A stretch of DNA of 64,000 nucleotides from Lachnospiraceae bacterium (GCA_017544285.1 JAFYEL010000084.1:1-64000), one strand, 5' to 3'; numbered from the stretch's first letter, positions 52,773 through 62,355 are shown. Translations and numbers: made by a program. The notes: generated by a model from the sequence alone, not told the origin.

Positions 52773-54644
52773 ATGTGTGGAATACTTGGAATCATAAACC
52801 GCAAAACCGAGACCAATGAGGGCTACGCCTGTCTGAACAGGATGACCCACAGAGGTCCCGACGCCGGACTTATCTGGCAGGAGGAGGGGGTGACCCTGGG
52901 CCATCGCAGACTGGCCATCCTCGACCTGTCCGAGGCCGGGATCCAGCCCATGCACGACGAGCAGGGCAGGTACGTCATTGTTTTCAACGGTGAGATCTAC
53001 AACTTCATAGAGCTGAAGGATGAGCTGATCAGAAAGGGCTACACCTTCAGATCCGATTCGGATACCGAGGTGCTGCTGTACGCCTATGCCGAGTGGGGAC
53101 ACGAGTGCCTTACAAGGCTTAACGGCATGTGGAGCTTTGCCATATGGGACAGGGAAAAGCGGGAGCTCTTCATGTCCCGGGACAGGTTCGGGGTAAAGCC
53201 CCTGTACTATACCTGGCTTGACAATGCAAGGACGCAGCTGGCCTTTGCCTCGGAGATGAAGGCGCTGACTCCGCTGATGAAGGCGGTAAGGCCCAACAGA
53301 AAGCTGCTTTCGGATCCGACGCTGATGACCCGGTATGAGAGCAGTGAGGAGTGCGTCATCGAAGAGATATACAGGTTTCCCGCCGCAAGCTACGGTTTTT
53401 TCCGGGCCTCGGGTGAGGGCGGAGATCTGAAGATAAAGCGATTTTACGAGACCCTTGAGAATCTGCACAGCGTCCCTGAAGCCTACGAAGAACAGGTGGA
53501 GCAGTTCAGGGAGCTGTTTCTGGATGCATGCGCCATCCGCATGAGGTCGGATGTGACCCTGGGCACAGCCCTTTCCGGAGGACTTGATTCCTCTGCCACC
53601 ATCTGCGCCATGGCCTATCTTGCTTCAAAAAACAGTACGGTCCGCATGGGCAGCGACTGGCAGCATGCCTACGTGGCAGCCTTTCCGGGCACAGTGATGG
53701 ATGAGCGTGAATATGCGCAGTGCGTTACCGACTATCTGGGCATAAACTCCACTCAGGTGGTGATAGACCCGGCGGAGGGAGTTAAAAAGCTGGAGGACTA
53801 CCTCTACCTTTTCGAGGATGTGTATCTGACAAGCCCCATTCCCATGATGGAGCTTTACGGAGCCTTGAGGAAGGACGGCACCATAGTGACCCTGGACGGT
53901 CACGGAGCCGACGAGCTTTTCGGAGGCTATACCTTTGATTTCATAAACGCCCTTAAAGACGCCGGCCGGGATCGGGAGGACCGCAGGATGATCCTGGACG
54001 CCTACATAGAGAGCTTCCCTAAGGACGGCTCAAACACGGCGCTCCGGAAAACGGACTACGCCTCCATCGAGAGGCTGTACAAAAAAAGAGAACTGAAGGA
54101 AAAGCTTAGAAATCTTTTCAAGGCCAGGGAGGAGATGCCTGCCGGCTTTGAAGAGCTGGATACTTTAAACCGGATCCTCTACAAGTCCACCCACAAAAAC
54201 ATCCTTCCCACCCTGCTTAGAAACTACGACAGGTATTCCATGGCAAACAGCGTGGAGATAAGGATGCCCTTTATGGACCACAGGATCGTGGAATACGCCT
54301 TTTCCATCGGCTGGAAGTCAAAGCTTCACGGGGGATATTCAAAATCCATCATCAGGGATGCCATGGCACCCATCATGCCGGAAAAGGTGGTCCGCCGCAG
54401 GACAAAGATCGGCTTCAACACTCCCATAGTCGAGTGGATGAAGGGGCCCATGAGAGAATTTTTCACCGACACGGTACAAAGTACGGATTTTGCAAACTGC
54501 AGTCTTATCAATCCCGCGGAAGTGAGAAAGCGGGTAATGCAGGTTATAAATGACGACAACGCGACTCTTGCCGGGGGCGAGCAGGCCTGGAGCATGCTCT
54601 ATCCCTATCTCTGGGAGAGGTCGTTTTTGAAAAAGTGCATTTAA
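52773..54644 (+). CDS. asnB: Asparagine synthase (glutamine-hydrolysing) family protein
   Basis: A 623-residue two-domain amidotransferase. The N-terminal class II glutaminase has Cys2 (MCGILGI), MTHRGPDA, LGHRRLAILDLS and FNGEIYNF. The synthetase domain has LGTALSGGLDSSATI (PP-loop), LDGHGADELFGGY and RIPF-like EIRMPFMDHRIVEYA. Its length and motifs are normal for AsnB. In glycan clusters such enzymes often amidate sugar uronic acids or glycan-linked amino acids rather than free aspartate; that role fits here but is inference. It abuts the ABC exporter gene with a 1-base gap. Confidence 0.88.
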   Translation: MCGILGIINRKTETNEGYACLNRMTHRGPDAGLIWQEEGVTLGHRRLAILDLSEAGIQPMHDEQGRYVIVFNGEIYNFIELKDELIRKGYTFRSDSDTEVLLYAYAEWGHECLTRLNGMWSFAIWDREKRELFMSRDRFGVKPLYYTWLDNARTQLAFASEMKALTPLMKAVRPNRKLLSDPTLMTRYESSEECVIEEIYRFPAASYGFFRASGEGGDLKIKRFYETLENLHSVPEAYEEQVEQFRELFLDACAIRMRSDVTLGTALSGGLDSSATICAMAYLASKNSTVRMGSDWQHAYVAAFPGTVMDEREYAQCVTDYLGINSTQVVIDPAEGVKKLEDYLYLFEDVYLTSPIPMMELYGALRKDGTIVTLDGHGADELFGGYTFDFINALKDAGRDREDRRMILDAYIESFPKDGSNTALRKTDYASIERLYKKRELKEKLRNLFKAREEMPAGFEELDTLNRILYKSTHKNILPTLLRNYDRYSMANSVEIRMPFMDHRIVEYAFSIGWKSKLHGGYSKSIIRDAMAPIMPEKVVRRRTKIGFNTPIVEWMKGPMREFFTDTVQSTDFANCSLINPAEVRKRVMQVINDDNATLAGGEQAWSMLYPYLWERSFLKKCI

Positions 54645-54645
54645 T

Positions 54646-56388
54646 ATGGGAATTCTGAAGAAGATAAACTACATATTCGACAAAAAGCAGAAGAGGGGAG
54701 CTCTGCTCCTGATCCTGGCACTGACCCTGGGGGCTTTTCTCGAGCTTCTGGGAGTGGGACTCATCACCAGTTTGGTGACCCTTTTGACAAAGCCCCGGCT
54801 CATCCATGAGAATGCCGTTCTCTCCCGGGTCTACGACATTCTGGGGATGGAGAGTGACAACGCGTTTTACGCTCTGGTGACAGGTATACTGATAGCGGTC
54901 TTCATCTTTAAGAACGTGTATCTCCTGCTTTTGAACCGCATGGAGTACAAGTATATCTACACTAACCAGCTCAGCGTTTCCGGCAGGCTTATAGACTGCT
55001 ACCTCAAAAAGCCCTACACCTATCATCTGGACAAAAATTCCGCCGAGATGGTCCGCAACGTCATGCTGGATTCAGAGCGTTTCTTCCAGATGCTCCTCAG
55101 CTTTTTCCTGATGCTCACGGAGATACTGGTATCCATCCTCCTGAGCATTTTCCTGCTGCTGATGGATCCCTTTATCACCCTTTCCATGGTGGGGATCCTG
55201 GGAGTGTTCTCCGGCGCATACCTGCTGCTCTTTAAGGGCAAGGCGGGGGAGTACGGCCGCATCAATCAGGAGTACGACGGCAGGATGCACCAGGCGGTGA
55301 ACCAGGCGCTGGGCGCCGTAAAGGATATTAAAATTCTTCACAGGGAAAAGTACTTTGTGGATGAGTTCATAAAGAGCGGAGAGAAAAAGATGCTGGCTGT
55401 GAGAAGGAACAACCTTCTGGGCCAGGCTCCCAAATATTTCATCGAGGCCGTTGTGGTAATGGCGGTGCTCATTGTGGTGATGTTCAAGCTGGCAAGCGGC
55501 AGCAGCATCAACACCATGATCCCCCAGCTGGCTGCCTTTGTGGTGGCGGCGGTAAAGCTTCTGCCCTCGGTGAGCAAGATAAACAATTACCTGAACCTCA
55601 TCATCTTCCTCAAGCCCTCGGCTGACCTTATCTACAGGGATATCAAGGATACCGAGGACATGCTGGGCTTTGAGGTAAAAGACGGCGGGAAGAGCGAAGG
55701 AAAGGGTGCGAAGGCCATAAGAATAAAGGATCTTTCCTACCGCTATCCCCACACCGACAGGGATGTGCTAAAGGGCGTGAGCTTTGATATACCCCTGGGC
55801 ACTTCGGTTGGCTTCACCGGTGAGTCAGGAGCGGGAAAGAGTACCCTGGCTGATGTGATCCTGGGCATACTCACTCCCACAGGCGGCGGTGTATATTACG
55901 GAGACATGAATGTTCACGAGCATCCCCTGGCCTGGTCCAAAAAACTTGCCTACATTCCCCAGAGCATATATCTGGCGGATGAATCCATACGCAGCAACGT
56001 GGCCTTCGGTATTGACAGGGACAGCATAGACGAAAAGAGAGTCTGGGAGGCTCTTGCCGAGGCCCAGCTTTCCGACTTCGTAAAGAGTCTTCCCGAGGGG
56101 CTGGACACCGAGGTGGGAGAGCGCGGAGTAAGACTTTCCGGCGGACAGAGGCAGAGGATAGGCATTGCCAGAGCCCTGTATTCCGACCCCGAGATACTGG
56201 TGCTTGACGAGGCCACCAGCGCTCTGGACAACGAAACGGAGACTGCGGTGATGGAGGCCATAGAAAGGCTCCACGGAAAGAAGACGCTGATCATAATCGC
56301 TCACAGGCTTTCCACCATTGAGAACTGTGAGCATGTGTACCGAGTGGAGGACGGAAAGGTCCTGAAGGATCCGGGAAAGGTTCGATAA
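54646..56388 (+). CDS. MsbA-like ABC exporter (fused permease-ATPase)
   Basis: A 580-residue half-transporter. Six membrane segments lie in residues 15-330, followed by a complete ATPase: Walker A GESGAGKST near residue 391, the Q-loop PQSIYLADESI, the signature LSGGQRQRIGIARAL near 498, Walker B ILVLDEATSALD near 517 and the H-loop IAHRLST. The closest general match is the lipid-linked-oligosaccharide exporter type (PglK/WlaB or MsbA-like), which flips glycan lipids. It probably exports the product of block 6. The next ABC gene begins immediately after its stop codon. Confidence 0.88.
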   Translation: MGILKKINYIFDKKQKRGALLLILALTLGAFLELLGVGLITSLVTLLTKPRLIHENAVLSRVYDILGMESDNAFYALVTGILIAVFIFKNVYLLLLNRMEYKYIYTNQLSVSGRLIDCYLKKPYTYHLDKNSAEMVRNVMLDSERFFQMLLSFFLMLTEILVSILLSIFLLLMDPFITLSMVGILGVFSGAYLLLFKGKAGEYGRINQEYDGRMHQAVNQALGAVKDIKILHREKYFVDEFIKSGEKKMLAVRRNNLLGQAPKYFIEAVVVMAVLIVVMFKLASGSSINTMIPQLAAFVVAAVKLLPSVSKINNYLNLIIFLKPSADLIYRDIKDTEDMLGFEVKDGGKSEGKGAKAIRIKDLSYRYPHTDRDVLKGVSFDIPLGTSVGFTGESGAGKSTLADVILGILTPTGGGVYYGDMNVHEHPLAWSKKLAYIPQSIYLADESIRSNVAFGIDRDSIDEKRVWEALAEAQLSDFVKSLPEGLDTEVGERGVRLSGGQRQRIGIARALYSDPEILVLDEATSALDNETETAVMEAIERLHGKKTLIIIAHRLSTIENCEHVYRVEDGKVLKDPGKVR

Positions 56389-57120
56389 ATGATAGAAGTC
56401 AACTGTGTCTCAAAAAATTTCGATGATGTATGCGCCCTGAAAGAGGTGAGCGCAAAGATAGAGGAGGGAAAGGTCTTCGGCCTTATCGGCACCAACGGTG
56501 CGGGAAAGAGCACCCTGCTGCGGATCATGGGCGGGATACTCCGCCCGGACTTCGGGTGTGTGCTGGTGGACGGAAAGGATATCTACGAGAACGCCATGGT
56601 GTCCGAGGATGTTTTTTACATTTCCGACGACCAGTATTTTCCAAATGACACTCCCGAGGATCTTATGAAATTCTACAAGGGATTTTACCCCTATTACAGC
56701 GAGGAAAAATTCCGCCAGCTCATAGATTATTTTGAGCTTCCCATGAAGCGCAAGGCCAAAACCTTTTCAAAGGGTATGAAAAAGCAGCTCTACGTGGCTC
56801 TGGGCATAAGCGCCTGCACGAAGTATCTGCTCTGCGACGAGACCTTCGACGGTCTGGATCCCATCATGAGGGAAAAGGTGAAAAAGATATTCCGTGCCGA
56901 CATGGAGGTCAGGGCACTGACGCCGGTGATAGCTTCCCACAGCCTTCGGGAGCTGGAGGACATCTGCGAGAACGTTGGCATGCTCCACAAGGGCGGCATG
57001 ATCTTCTCGAGGGATGAGATAGACGAGATGATACAGGGCGAGGTGAGCCTTGAGGATGTATTCCTCAGCGGCTACAAAAAGACCGCCGCTGCAAATGAGG
57101 AGGGCAAAAATGAACAGTAA
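56389..57120 (+). CDS. ABC transporter ATP-binding protein (YtrB-like)
   Basis: A 243-residue ATPase. Walker A is GTNGAGKSTLL near residue 36; the signature is the degenerate FSKGMKKQL; Walker B is LLCDETFDGLDP; and the H-loop is SHSLRELED. This SKGMKKQ/CDEPFDGLDP-type ATPase belongs to the YtrB-like group that pairs with a large permease and is often regulated by a GntR repressor; no such repressor gene lies here. The stop overlaps the permease start by 11 bases. Its substrate is unknown and its placement inside a glycan block may be coincidental. Confidence 0.85.
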   Translation: MIEVNCVSKNFDDVCALKEVSAKIEEGKVFGLIGTNGAGKSTLLRIMGGILRPDFGCVLVDGKDIYENAMVSEDVFYISDDQYFPNDTPEDLMKFYKGFYPYYSEEKFRQLIDYFELPMKRKAKTFSKGMKKQLYVALGISACTKYLLCDETFDGLDPIMREKVKKIFRADMEVRALTPVIASHSLRELEDICENVGMLHKGGMIFSRDEIDEMIQGEVSLEDVFLSGYKKTAAANEEGKNEQ

Positions 57121-59281
57121 GCTTCTCCACTTTATGAAACAGGATATAAAGCACAGAAGCTATATCATGGTGCTGAGCGCACTGATATTCTTCTTTAACT
57201 ACCCCGTGGTCGCAATAGGGGTCCTGGGCCGGGCCACCGATCCCACCCTCAGCGCCTACAGGGCGAGGTCTCTGTATACCCAGGCGGCAATGAGCGCCGG
57301 CAGAAGCTCCATACTCATTATCTTGGGCTTTTTCGCCCTTCTGAGCGGCTTCCGTTTTCTGCATAAATCCAACCGGGGTGATTTCATACACTCCATACCC
57401 GTGGACAGAAAGACCATATTCACGGCAGTGAACCTGGACAACCTGATCATGCTTTTTGTGCCCTACAGCGTCATGTACCTGATCTCCGTGGTTCTGATCA
57501 GTGTGAAGGTCATGGATGTGACACCGCTGGTTTCTTTTTTCCCTTCCCTGGTCAGTGCGTTCCTGCGGTTCCTTCCCTGCTATGCCTTAACGCTTCTGGC
57601 CATCATGCTAACGGGAAATCTGTTTACGGCTGTGGCCATGAACGTCTTCCTGGAATATTATGTGCTGGGCATTTTCATGATGCTTCAGCTTTTGATGGAC
57701 GGCTATTTCGAAACGGCCTTCGACACGGATCTTTTTGAAGACAGATTTTATTTCCGCCTGTCCCCCTCTGTTTATGCCCTGGTATCGAGAGAGAGAAGCC
57801 TTCGTGAGGTCATAATCGGTTTTGCCATAGGAGCTGTGATAGGGATCGCGGCTCTGATCCTCTCCTACGTGCTTTACAAAAAGAGAGCCCTGGAGCAGGC
57901 CGGAAGATCCTTTGTCTTCAGGACCGTGGAGGTGCCGGTTAAGTTCCTTCTGGTCATCCCCTTCGGCGTACTTGGAGCAGTGCTGGGAGAGGCCATAGGA
58001 GGAGTGGGCTGGACCGTATTCTGTCTGGTCTGCGCCGTGGTCATAAGCCACTGCATTCTGGAGATAATCTTCCACTCGGATTTCAGGAAGCTTTTTGCGC
58101 GAAAGCTCCACATGGTCATCTGTCTGGGAGCGGCAGCCTTCGTTTTCCTGTTCTTCTCAAAGGATCTGTCGGGATTTGACCATTTCGTACCCGTAAGGTC
58201 CCTGGTAAAGAGCGCCGGTGTATACTGCTCCGACCTTGATGACAATCTCCATAATCTTCACGGACACTTCGAGCTGGATCAGAGCTATGACGGCAGGTAC
58301 AACGTGAATAAGAGCGAGGGCTTCAGTGAAAGGGAATTCATCACATCCATGGAGATAAAGGATGTGGATATGGTGATAGACCTGGCAAAGACCTGCGTTG
58401 ACGAACTGCCGGACAAAGTCGAAGAAACATACAAGGACGGCAAAAAATACGTAAATATCAGCATATGCTGGCACATGGTAGGCGGCAGGGATATTCTCAG
58501 AAGGTACAGAGTGCCTATCAGAAGCGTAAAGCAGGATCTGGAAAAGGTCTATGACGATCAGGACTACAAGCTGGCGGCCTATCCCGTGCTTGCCATGAAT
58601 GCGAAAGATGTGGGAGAGGTAAACTTCCAGGATGCCACCGGTATTTACCATATCAAGGGCGTAGGCGATGGAATGGGCGGACAGCTCCTTGAAACCTACA
58701 AGGCCGACTTCTCCGCCATGACCGCGGAGCGGAGAAAGCACGAGGACCCTATCTACTGCCTGAAATTCAAATCATGGGATGAGGTGAGTATGCTTGATGC
58801 CGTCAGGGGCGGCGATGACAACTACCTGGCCGGATATACGGACTTCGGATACTATCCCGTCTATCCCTCCTTCAGGAATACCATCGCAGCCATAAAGGCC
58901 TGCGGGGAGGATGCGGACAGGGCTACAAACCCTTACAATTACCAGAATCTGGTGGTTTATTACGGAGGCAACGAGTCCCTGATGATCACCGATCCCCAGG
59001 GAATAAGGGAAGCCCTGAGCACGGCGGTGCCCAAGCTCAAGTACAAGGATGATTTCTCCGCCAAGGTGACGGGATTTGAAGTGGTGGCCTATGCCATGCT
59101 GGATGATGAGATTCATGACAGGACCAAGGCTGATCCGGAGCTTCAATCATCCGGGTATATGCGTGAGATCACCATGACCTACAGGAAGGAAGATATTCCC
59201 GCCCTTGTGAGGAGATATTTCGGAATAACCCCCGATTATTTTTCGATGATCGAAGGCTATGATGGCTGGGATGATAAATAG
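57110..59281 (+). CDS. ABC transporter permease with long C-terminal extracytoplasmic domain
   Basis: About 723 residues from the ATG at 57110 (GAGGGC upstream); a longer in-frame start lies inside the ATPase gene. Residues 1-360 contain about eight membrane segments with HSIPVDRKTIFTAVNLDNL, a hallmark of this permease group. The rest, roughly 360 residues, is soluble and resembles the DUF6449 type of extracytoplasmic domain (by memory, not searched). Together with the preceding ATPase it forms a complete transporter of the YtrBCD kind, suggested in Bacillus to act in envelope stress or acetoin-related uptake. No link to glycan export is evident. Confidence 0.72.
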   Translation: MNSKLLHFMKQDIKHRSYIMVLSALIFFFNYPVVAIGVLGRATDPTLSAYRARSLYTQAAMSAGRSSILIILGFFALLSGFRFLHKSNRGDFIHSIPVDRKTIFTAVNLDNLIMLFVPYSVMYLISVVLISVKVMDVTPLVSFFPSLVSAFLRFLPCYALTLLAIMLTGNLFTAVAMNVFLEYYVLGIFMMLQLLMDGYFETAFDTDLFEDRFYFRLSPSVYALVSRERSLREVIIGFAIGAVIGIAALILSYVLYKKRALEQAGRSFVFRTVEVPVKFLLVIPFGVLGAVLGEAIGGVGWTVFCLVCAVVISHCILEIIFHSDFRKLFARKLHMVICLGAAAFVFLFFSKDLSGFDHFVPVRSLVKSAGVYCSDLDDNLHNLHGHFELDQSYDGRYNVNKSEGFSEREFITSMEIKDVDMVIDLAKTCVDELPDKVEETYKDGKKYVNISICWHMVGGRDILRRYRVPIRSVKQDLEKVYDDQDYKLAAYPVLAMNAKDVGEVNFQDATGIYHIKGVGDGMGGQLLETYKADFSAMTAERRKHEDPIYCLKFKSWDEVSMLDAVRGGDDNYLAGYTDFGYYPVYPSFRNTIAAIKACGEDADRATNPYNYQNLVVYYGGNESLMITDPQGIREALSTAVPKLKYKDDFSAKVTGFEVVAYAMLDDEIHDRTKADPELQSSGYMREITMTYRKEDIPALVRRYFGITPDYFSMIEGYDGWDDK

Positions 59282-59295
59282 ACAGGGAGATTTTG

Positions 59296-60288
59296 ATGAC
59301 ACCTAAGGTCAGTGTACTGTTCATAACCTATAACCATGAGGAGTATGTCCGTCAGGCCATGGACTCCGTCCTTATGCAGGAGTGCGATTTCGACTATGAG
59401 ATCGTGGTGGGAGAGGACTGTTCCACGGACTCCACCCGGGACATCCTCAGGGAATATGAGGCGGCTCATCCGGACAAGGTGAGGCTGCTCTTCCGTGAGA
59501 AGAATTTCGGAAGACCCACCATGAACGTGTATGACACGGGAATGCACTGTCGGGGAGATTACATCGCCTTTCTTGAGGGTGATGACTACTGGACGGATCC
59601 GAAAAAGCTCGCAAAGCAGATAAGCTTTCTGGATCAGAACCCGGATTACATGGGCTGTACCCACACTTGTGAGGTGGTGGGAAAGCACGGGGAGAGCGTC
59701 GATGATGAAGAGGCTCTTTCCCTTTATACCTGGGACGGGGATTACACCTTTGAGGATTACAAAAGAGGGCCCTACTGGCCCGGGCAGACTGCCACTGTGG
59801 TGTGCAGGAACTTTTTCCGTGAAGGAAAATACGACTACACCATTCTCTACAAGGCCCACGATTTTCTCGACGACGGTGTTATTCTTTTGTTCCTGCTGCT
59901 CCAGGGCAAGATCTTTCGCATGAGCGAGACCATGAGCGCCTGGCGCTTTGTGAAAAAAGAGGGGGAGGGCAACTGGAATTCCCTGAAGCTCAAGCGCAAT
60001 CAGATGGCGGACGACTGCCTTACAAAGAAGAGGCTCCTTGAGTGGTGCGAGCACAGCGTGGGTCTTTCGGACTACGGGCGCAACATGGCCTACAATGACT
60101 ATGTGACGGCGGTCTCCATGTATCTGAAGTCCGGGTTCAAAGAGCACTGCGAGCTGGTGCATGAGCTCTTCGATTACAACATACGCCACGTGGTGATGAG
60201 AGATCAGCCCGTGGATTATTTCACCTACACCCTTAAGCTGGTGATAAGGGAAGGCTTTAAGAAACTGGGGAAACGGAGGAAGAAATAA
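59296..60288 (+). CDS. GT2 glycosyltransferase
   Basis: About 330 residues from the ATG at 59296; the TTG just before it is less likely. Motifs: VSVLFITYNHEEYVRQAMD, YEIVVGEDCSTDSTRD, GDYIAFLEGDDYWTDPKKL (EGDD as the metal-binding DxD variant), and a late WRFVKKEGEGNW. The EGDDYWTDP form is typical of a widespread capsule GT2 subgroup. A basic C-terminal tail (KKLGKRRKK) may bind membrane. It ends with a one-base overlap with the fucosyltransferase gene. Confidence 0.88.
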   Translation: MTPKVSVLFITYNHEEYVRQAMDSVLMQECDFDYEIVVGEDCSTDSTRDILREYEAAHPDKVRLLFREKNFGRPTMNVYDTGMHCRGDYIAFLEGDDYWTDPKKLAKQISFLDQNPDYMGCTHTCEVVGKHGESVDDEEALSLYTWDGDYTFEDYKRGPYWPGQTATVVCRNFFREGKYDYTILYKAHDFLDDGVILLFLLLQGKIFRMSETMSAWRFVKKEGEGNWNSLKLKRNQMADDCLTKKRLLEWCEHSVGLSDYGRNMAYNDYVTAVSMYLKSGFKEHCELVHELFDYNIRHVVMRDQPVDYFTYTLKLVIREGFKKLGKRRKK

Positions 60289-61226
60289 TGATAATTGTCC
60301 GTTTTACCAGCGGTCTGGGAAACCAGATGTTTCAGTACAACCTGTATTCCTCCCTTAGGGAGAGATTCCCGGAGGTTCCCGTGAAGGCGGATCTTTCCTG
60401 GTTCCCGCGCTTCGGAGAGCACCAGGGCTACGAGCTTGAGCGGATCTTTGGCTCCAACGGCTTTTTTTCCATTGAGGAGGCGACGGACAGGGAGCTCATA
60501 AGGTGTTCGGGGCGCATACCCAACAGGCTGTCGGGCGGTATCGGTGAGGTCTGGCAGTTTATTTTGAGGATACCCCACAGGCTTATCCGTACCTTTGACC
60601 GGCACGAGAGGGTGAGGATAGACCAGACAGGCTTCGAGGACAATGCCGTTATCTACAAAGAGCTGGAGTCCATAGACCCCGCAAAGGATCACTACATAAC
60701 CGGGTTTTTCATAGAGGAGGTCTACTACAGGGACCGTCTGGATCATCTAAAAAAGGTCTTCAGGTTTGACGATGCCCTCAGCGAAAGTGCGAAGGGCTAC
60801 AGAGATATGATAGAGTCCGGTGTCAGCGTCAGCATCCACGTGCGCCGGGGAGATTATCTGGATGCAAAGTATTCGGATTCCTTCCGATCTCTGGGCGAGG
60901 AGTATTACCGGGCGGCGGTGGCAAAGACAAGGGAGTGTTTTGAAGATCCCACCTTCTATCTTTTTTCGGACGACCCGGACTATATCGAGAAAGCCTTCGG
61001 CTGGCTTGATAAAAAGGTCATTGTCAGAGGCAACTCCGGTAAGGACAGCTACAGGGACATGCAGCTCATGAGCCTGTGCAACGGGAATATCACCGCCAAC
61101 TCCACCTTTTCTCTTTGGGCGGGACTGCTGAATGACCATGCTGACAAAAAAGTGATCTATCCTTCCACCTACATGAAGGAAAAGGATTTTCAGGTGATGA
61201 CCCTGCCGGGATGGATCCGGATCTGA
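60288..61226 (+). CDS. Alpha-1,2-fucosyltransferase-like enzyme (GT11)
   Basis: A 312-residue GT11 protein. The N-terminal VRFTSGLGNQMFQYNLY and the core HVRRGDYLD motif (near residue 184, binding GDP-fucose) are diagnostic. YLFSDDPDYIEKAFG, a DMQLMSLCNGNITANSTFSLW stretch (in parts: DMQLMSLCNG, NITANSTFSLW) and a final YPSTYMKEK fit the family. It would transfer L-fucose from GDP-fucose, or a related 6-deoxyhexose, to a glycan. The GDP-sugar epimerase-like gene at 29589 could contribute to donor supply. Last gene of block 6. Confidence 0.93.
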   Translation: MIIVRFTSGLGNQMFQYNLYSSLRERFPEVPVKADLSWFPRFGEHQGYELERIFGSNGFFSIEEATDRELIRCSGRIPNRLSGGIGEVWQFILRIPHRLIRTFDRHERVRIDQTGFEDNAVIYKELESIDPAKDHYITGFFIEEVYYRDRLDHLKKVFRFDDALSESAKGYRDMIESGVSVSIHVRRGDYLDAKYSDSFRSLGEEYYRAAVAKTRECFEDPTFYLFSDDPDYIEKAFGWLDKKVIVRGNSGKDSYRDMQLMSLCNGNITANSTFSLWAGLLNDHADKKVIYPSTYMKEKDFQVMTLPGWIRI

Positions 61227-61279
61227 GCCGGATGTCATTTTGAGGAAAAATCCGGAGGGGATAAAACGTATATATCTTG

Positions 61280-61309
61280 TTGACATAATATATTCGGGTA
61301 TGTTAGGTT
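61280..61309 (+). promoter_or_regulatory. Candidate promoter before the GHL10 gene
   Basis: A perfect TTGACA (61280-61285) is followed at 17-18 bases by TTAGGT/TAGGTT, a poor -10. The surrounding 61227-61371 is AT-rich and holds no other gene. Because the GHL10 gene needs a promoter here, the -35 is credible; the -10 is weak. Confidence 0.4.
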
Positions 61310-61371
61310 AATAAGGATTTTTGTTTGTAAGACTATTGTTTTGTGAAGAAAACTGTTTGGAAAGGAATAGT

Positions 61372-62355
61372 ATGAAAAAGACCATGAAAAAACTATTGAC
61401 CATGCTTCTCTGTGTGGCCATCATGATGCCTGCTTTTTCCGTGACCGCATCGGCGGCTCCCGCGGGAGAGGTACATGCCGTATGGATCTCATTCCTTGAG
61501 ATGCAGACCCTTCTGCAGGGCAAGAGCCAGGAGCAGTTTAACGCGAATTTCTCCGCTGCCTGCGACAGGATCCTGGCAAACGCCGGTACCGATGTTATAG
61601 TGCATGTGCGTTCACACAATGATTCCATATATCCTTCAGCCATTTATCCCTGGTCAAAGAGGATGCTCCTTGGCGTGGACCCCGGATTTGATCCCCTTGC
61701 GGATATGGTAAACATCGCTCATTCAAAGGGCCTTAAGATCCATGCATGGATCAACCCCTACGGATACAGGAACGGTGTGTTTGAGAATCCCCAGTACGCA
61801 ACCCAGGACAACATCGTGGCAGGCGTTGCCGAGATAGTTACCAAGTACGCCGTGGACGGAGTTCATTTCGACGATTACTTCCCTCCTCTCGGGGCAGGCG
61901 TGCACAACGCAATGATCCAGAGGGTATACCAGACAGCCCATGCATCGGGCAAGATCTTCGGTATCAGCCCCCAGGGAAATGTTGAGAACAACATGGCTAT
62001 GGGAGCGGATGTACGCACCTGGCTTTCAACTCCCGGATATGTTGATTATCTGGCACCCCAGATCTACTGGACCGATAACTACGGTGCAGGCGGAGCGGTT
62101 ACCATGTTCTCCAACCGCCTTACGCAGTGGACCGGTATGAATACCGCAGGCATCCCCATGTATGTGGGTATGGCTTCCTACAGGGCAGGTACTCCCGGCG
62201 GTTCCGATCCCGGATGGGTCCTCAAGAACAATAACCTCCAGACCCAGGCTAACCTGGCCGCTTCCAAGGGCTGGAAGGGTTACTTCCTCTACAATCTTTC
62301 TTCGCTGTCGGCGCCTCAGGCCCAGGCGGAGCTTACAAATCTCCTTGCGAGATAA
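61372..62355 (+). CDS. Secreted GHL10-type glycoside hydrolase (family-10-like, DUF187)
   Basis: About 327 residues from the ATG at 61372, with GGAAAGGAA upstream. A signal peptide covers residues 1-28 (MKKTMKKLL, hydrophobic MLLCVAIMMPAFSV, cleavage after ASA). The catalytic barrel shows VHAVWISFLEM, HVRSHNDSIYPSAIYPWS, LKIHAWINPYGYRN, VDGVHFDDYFPP (with the conserved acidic pair), FGISPQGN and YLAPQIYWTDN, all typical of GHL10/DUF187. The substrate of this group is unclear; cell-wall or surface glycan is likely. It ends before a strong terminator and is probably monocistronic. Confidence 0.88.
   Translation: MKKTMKKLLTMLLCVAIMMPAFSVTASAAPAGEVHAVWISFLEMQTLLQGKSQEQFNANFSAACDRILANAGTDVIVHVRSHNDSIYPSAIYPWSKRMLLGVDPGFDPLADMVNIAHSKGLKIHAWINPYGYRNGVFENPQYATQDNIVAGVAEIVTKYAVDGVHFDDYFPPLGAGVHNAMIQRVYQTAHASGKIFGISPQGNVENNMAMGADVRTWLSTPGYVDYLAPQIYWTDNYGAGGAVTMFSNRLTQWTGMNTAGIPMYVGMASYRAGTPGGSDPGWVLKNNNLQTQANLAASKGWKGYFLYNLSSLSAPQAQAELTNLLAR

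Noticed and set aside
61228..61255. Hairpin (CCGGAT with ATCCGG) after the fucosyltransferase gene as a terminator
   Set aside because: The stem is short with a long loop and no T run follows it on either strand.
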